Positions 5,211 to 5,558 of a stretch of 5,558 bases of DNA are shown here, piece by piece. Where the stretch lies: positions 1 through 5,558 of the forward strand of contig JAQUOR010000119.1 of the NCBI GenBank assembly GCA_028717025.1, read 5' to 3'. This stretch comes from Candidatus Omnitrophota bacterium (GTDB lineage: Bacteria; Omnitrophota; Gorgyraeia; Duberdicusellales; 4484-171). The notes beneath the pieces were generated by a model. That model saw only the letters and a program-made list of their open reading frames with translations. It had not been told where the DNA came from and ran no database searches. The position numbers were made by a program, and so were the translations under genes. Numbering within the stretch: position 1 is the first letter of the stretch; each line of letters starts with the position of its first letter.

Positions 5211-5558
5211 ATGCGTAAGAAGCCCTACGAAGAGAGAAGAAAGGCCCAGCGTCTTAATATTTCTTTACCCCTTGAATATCGTCCCGTAGCGGGTAAGAGT
5301 ATTTCTTCGGAAAAAATTTTCACCAGAGACATAAGCGGTTCAGGGGTGGGGTTGCGTCTTGCATACCCCGTAGCAAAAGGTGCGCGCTTAGGAGTATTGC
5401 TGCATTTTCCTACGGATAGCCGGCCCGTATCGTCAATAGGCGAGATAGTCTGGTGTACGAAGCGCGTCGTTAAAGGGAAAAAATTTTACGACGTGGGGGT
5501 AAAACATCTTAAGATCGCCGCAAAAGACAGAGAGCGGTTTGTTTTTTCTTTCTGTGAA
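5211..5558 (+). CDS. Second PilZ-domain protein, truncated by window end
   Basis: An open reading frame of 116 codons from ATG 5211 runs to the last base with no stop, so the 3' end is missing. It is paralogous to the preceding PilZ protein: R10-K-A-Q-R14 (RxxxR), D40-I-S42-G-S-G45 (DxSxxG), EIVWCTK (78-84), then DVGVKHLKI (94-102) and a charged helix (about 103-115). c-di-GMP binding is inferred from the two intact motifs. One difference is that the usual G-x-x-F aromatic (GLEFL in the first protein) is GVKHL here. The start lies 3 nt after the upstream stop, with a weak GAGAAG within 8-13 nt upstream, so the two are almost surely co-transcribed. The protein may end soon after the window or carry more domains; the visible part covers almost the whole PilZ fold. 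Confidence 0.85.
   Translation, partial: MRKKPYEERRKAQRLNISLPLEYRPVAGKSISSEKIFTRDISGSGVGLRLAYPVAKGARLGVLLHFPTDSRPVSSIGEIVWCTKRVVKGKKFYDVGVKHLKIAAKDRERFVFSFCE

Overview
This 5.56-kb window carries seven genes, all on the + strand, the last cut by the right edge. It reads as bacterial chromosome from an uncultured lineage. The pair of stand-alone PilZ proteins, the GTP-type PEP carboxykinase, the long-form SAICAR synthase and the short palindromic intergenic repeats would suit a group such as Omnitrophota or another PVC-related or candidate phylum. That assignment is a low-confidence impression, because no rRNA or marker gene is present. No phage, transposase, CRISPR or tRNA features are visible.

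Region 1 (about 1-1830) is a redox cluster. It holds an FmdB-type zinc-ribbon protein, a thioredoxin-reductase-like flavoprotein whose sequence leans strongly towards the reductase part of AhpF, and a small FMN-binding split-barrel (PNPOx-like) protein. The two gaps in this cluster (245-346 and 1259-1361) are each almost filled by an imperfect palindromic repeat element. One is built on ACGCGGA/TCCGCGT, the other on CGCGAAT/ATTCGCG plus an 8-bp perfect hairpin. Both end within about 15 nt of the next start codon.

Region 2 (about 1830-4735) is a separate transcription unit. A 251-nt gap holds a consensus -10 box and a leader that can fold into a long closing stem (11 of 12 pairs) with an internal hairpin. 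It is followed by pckG with a good Shine-Dalgarno sequence. purC then overlaps pckG by 4 nt (ATGA), so gluconeogenic/anaplerotic carbon flow is coupled in translation to purine synthesis.

Region 3 (4735-5558) begins with a good extended -10 promoter, followed by two adjacent paralogous single-domain PilZ genes 3 nt apart. Both keep the RxxxR and DxSxxG c-di-GMP-binding motifs. The second is truncated by the window end.

The genes are recognisable families. The parts without a ready explanation are the palindromic elements around the reductase gene, the structured pckG leader, and the pckG-purC coupling. I see no convincing wholly new multi-gene system here.
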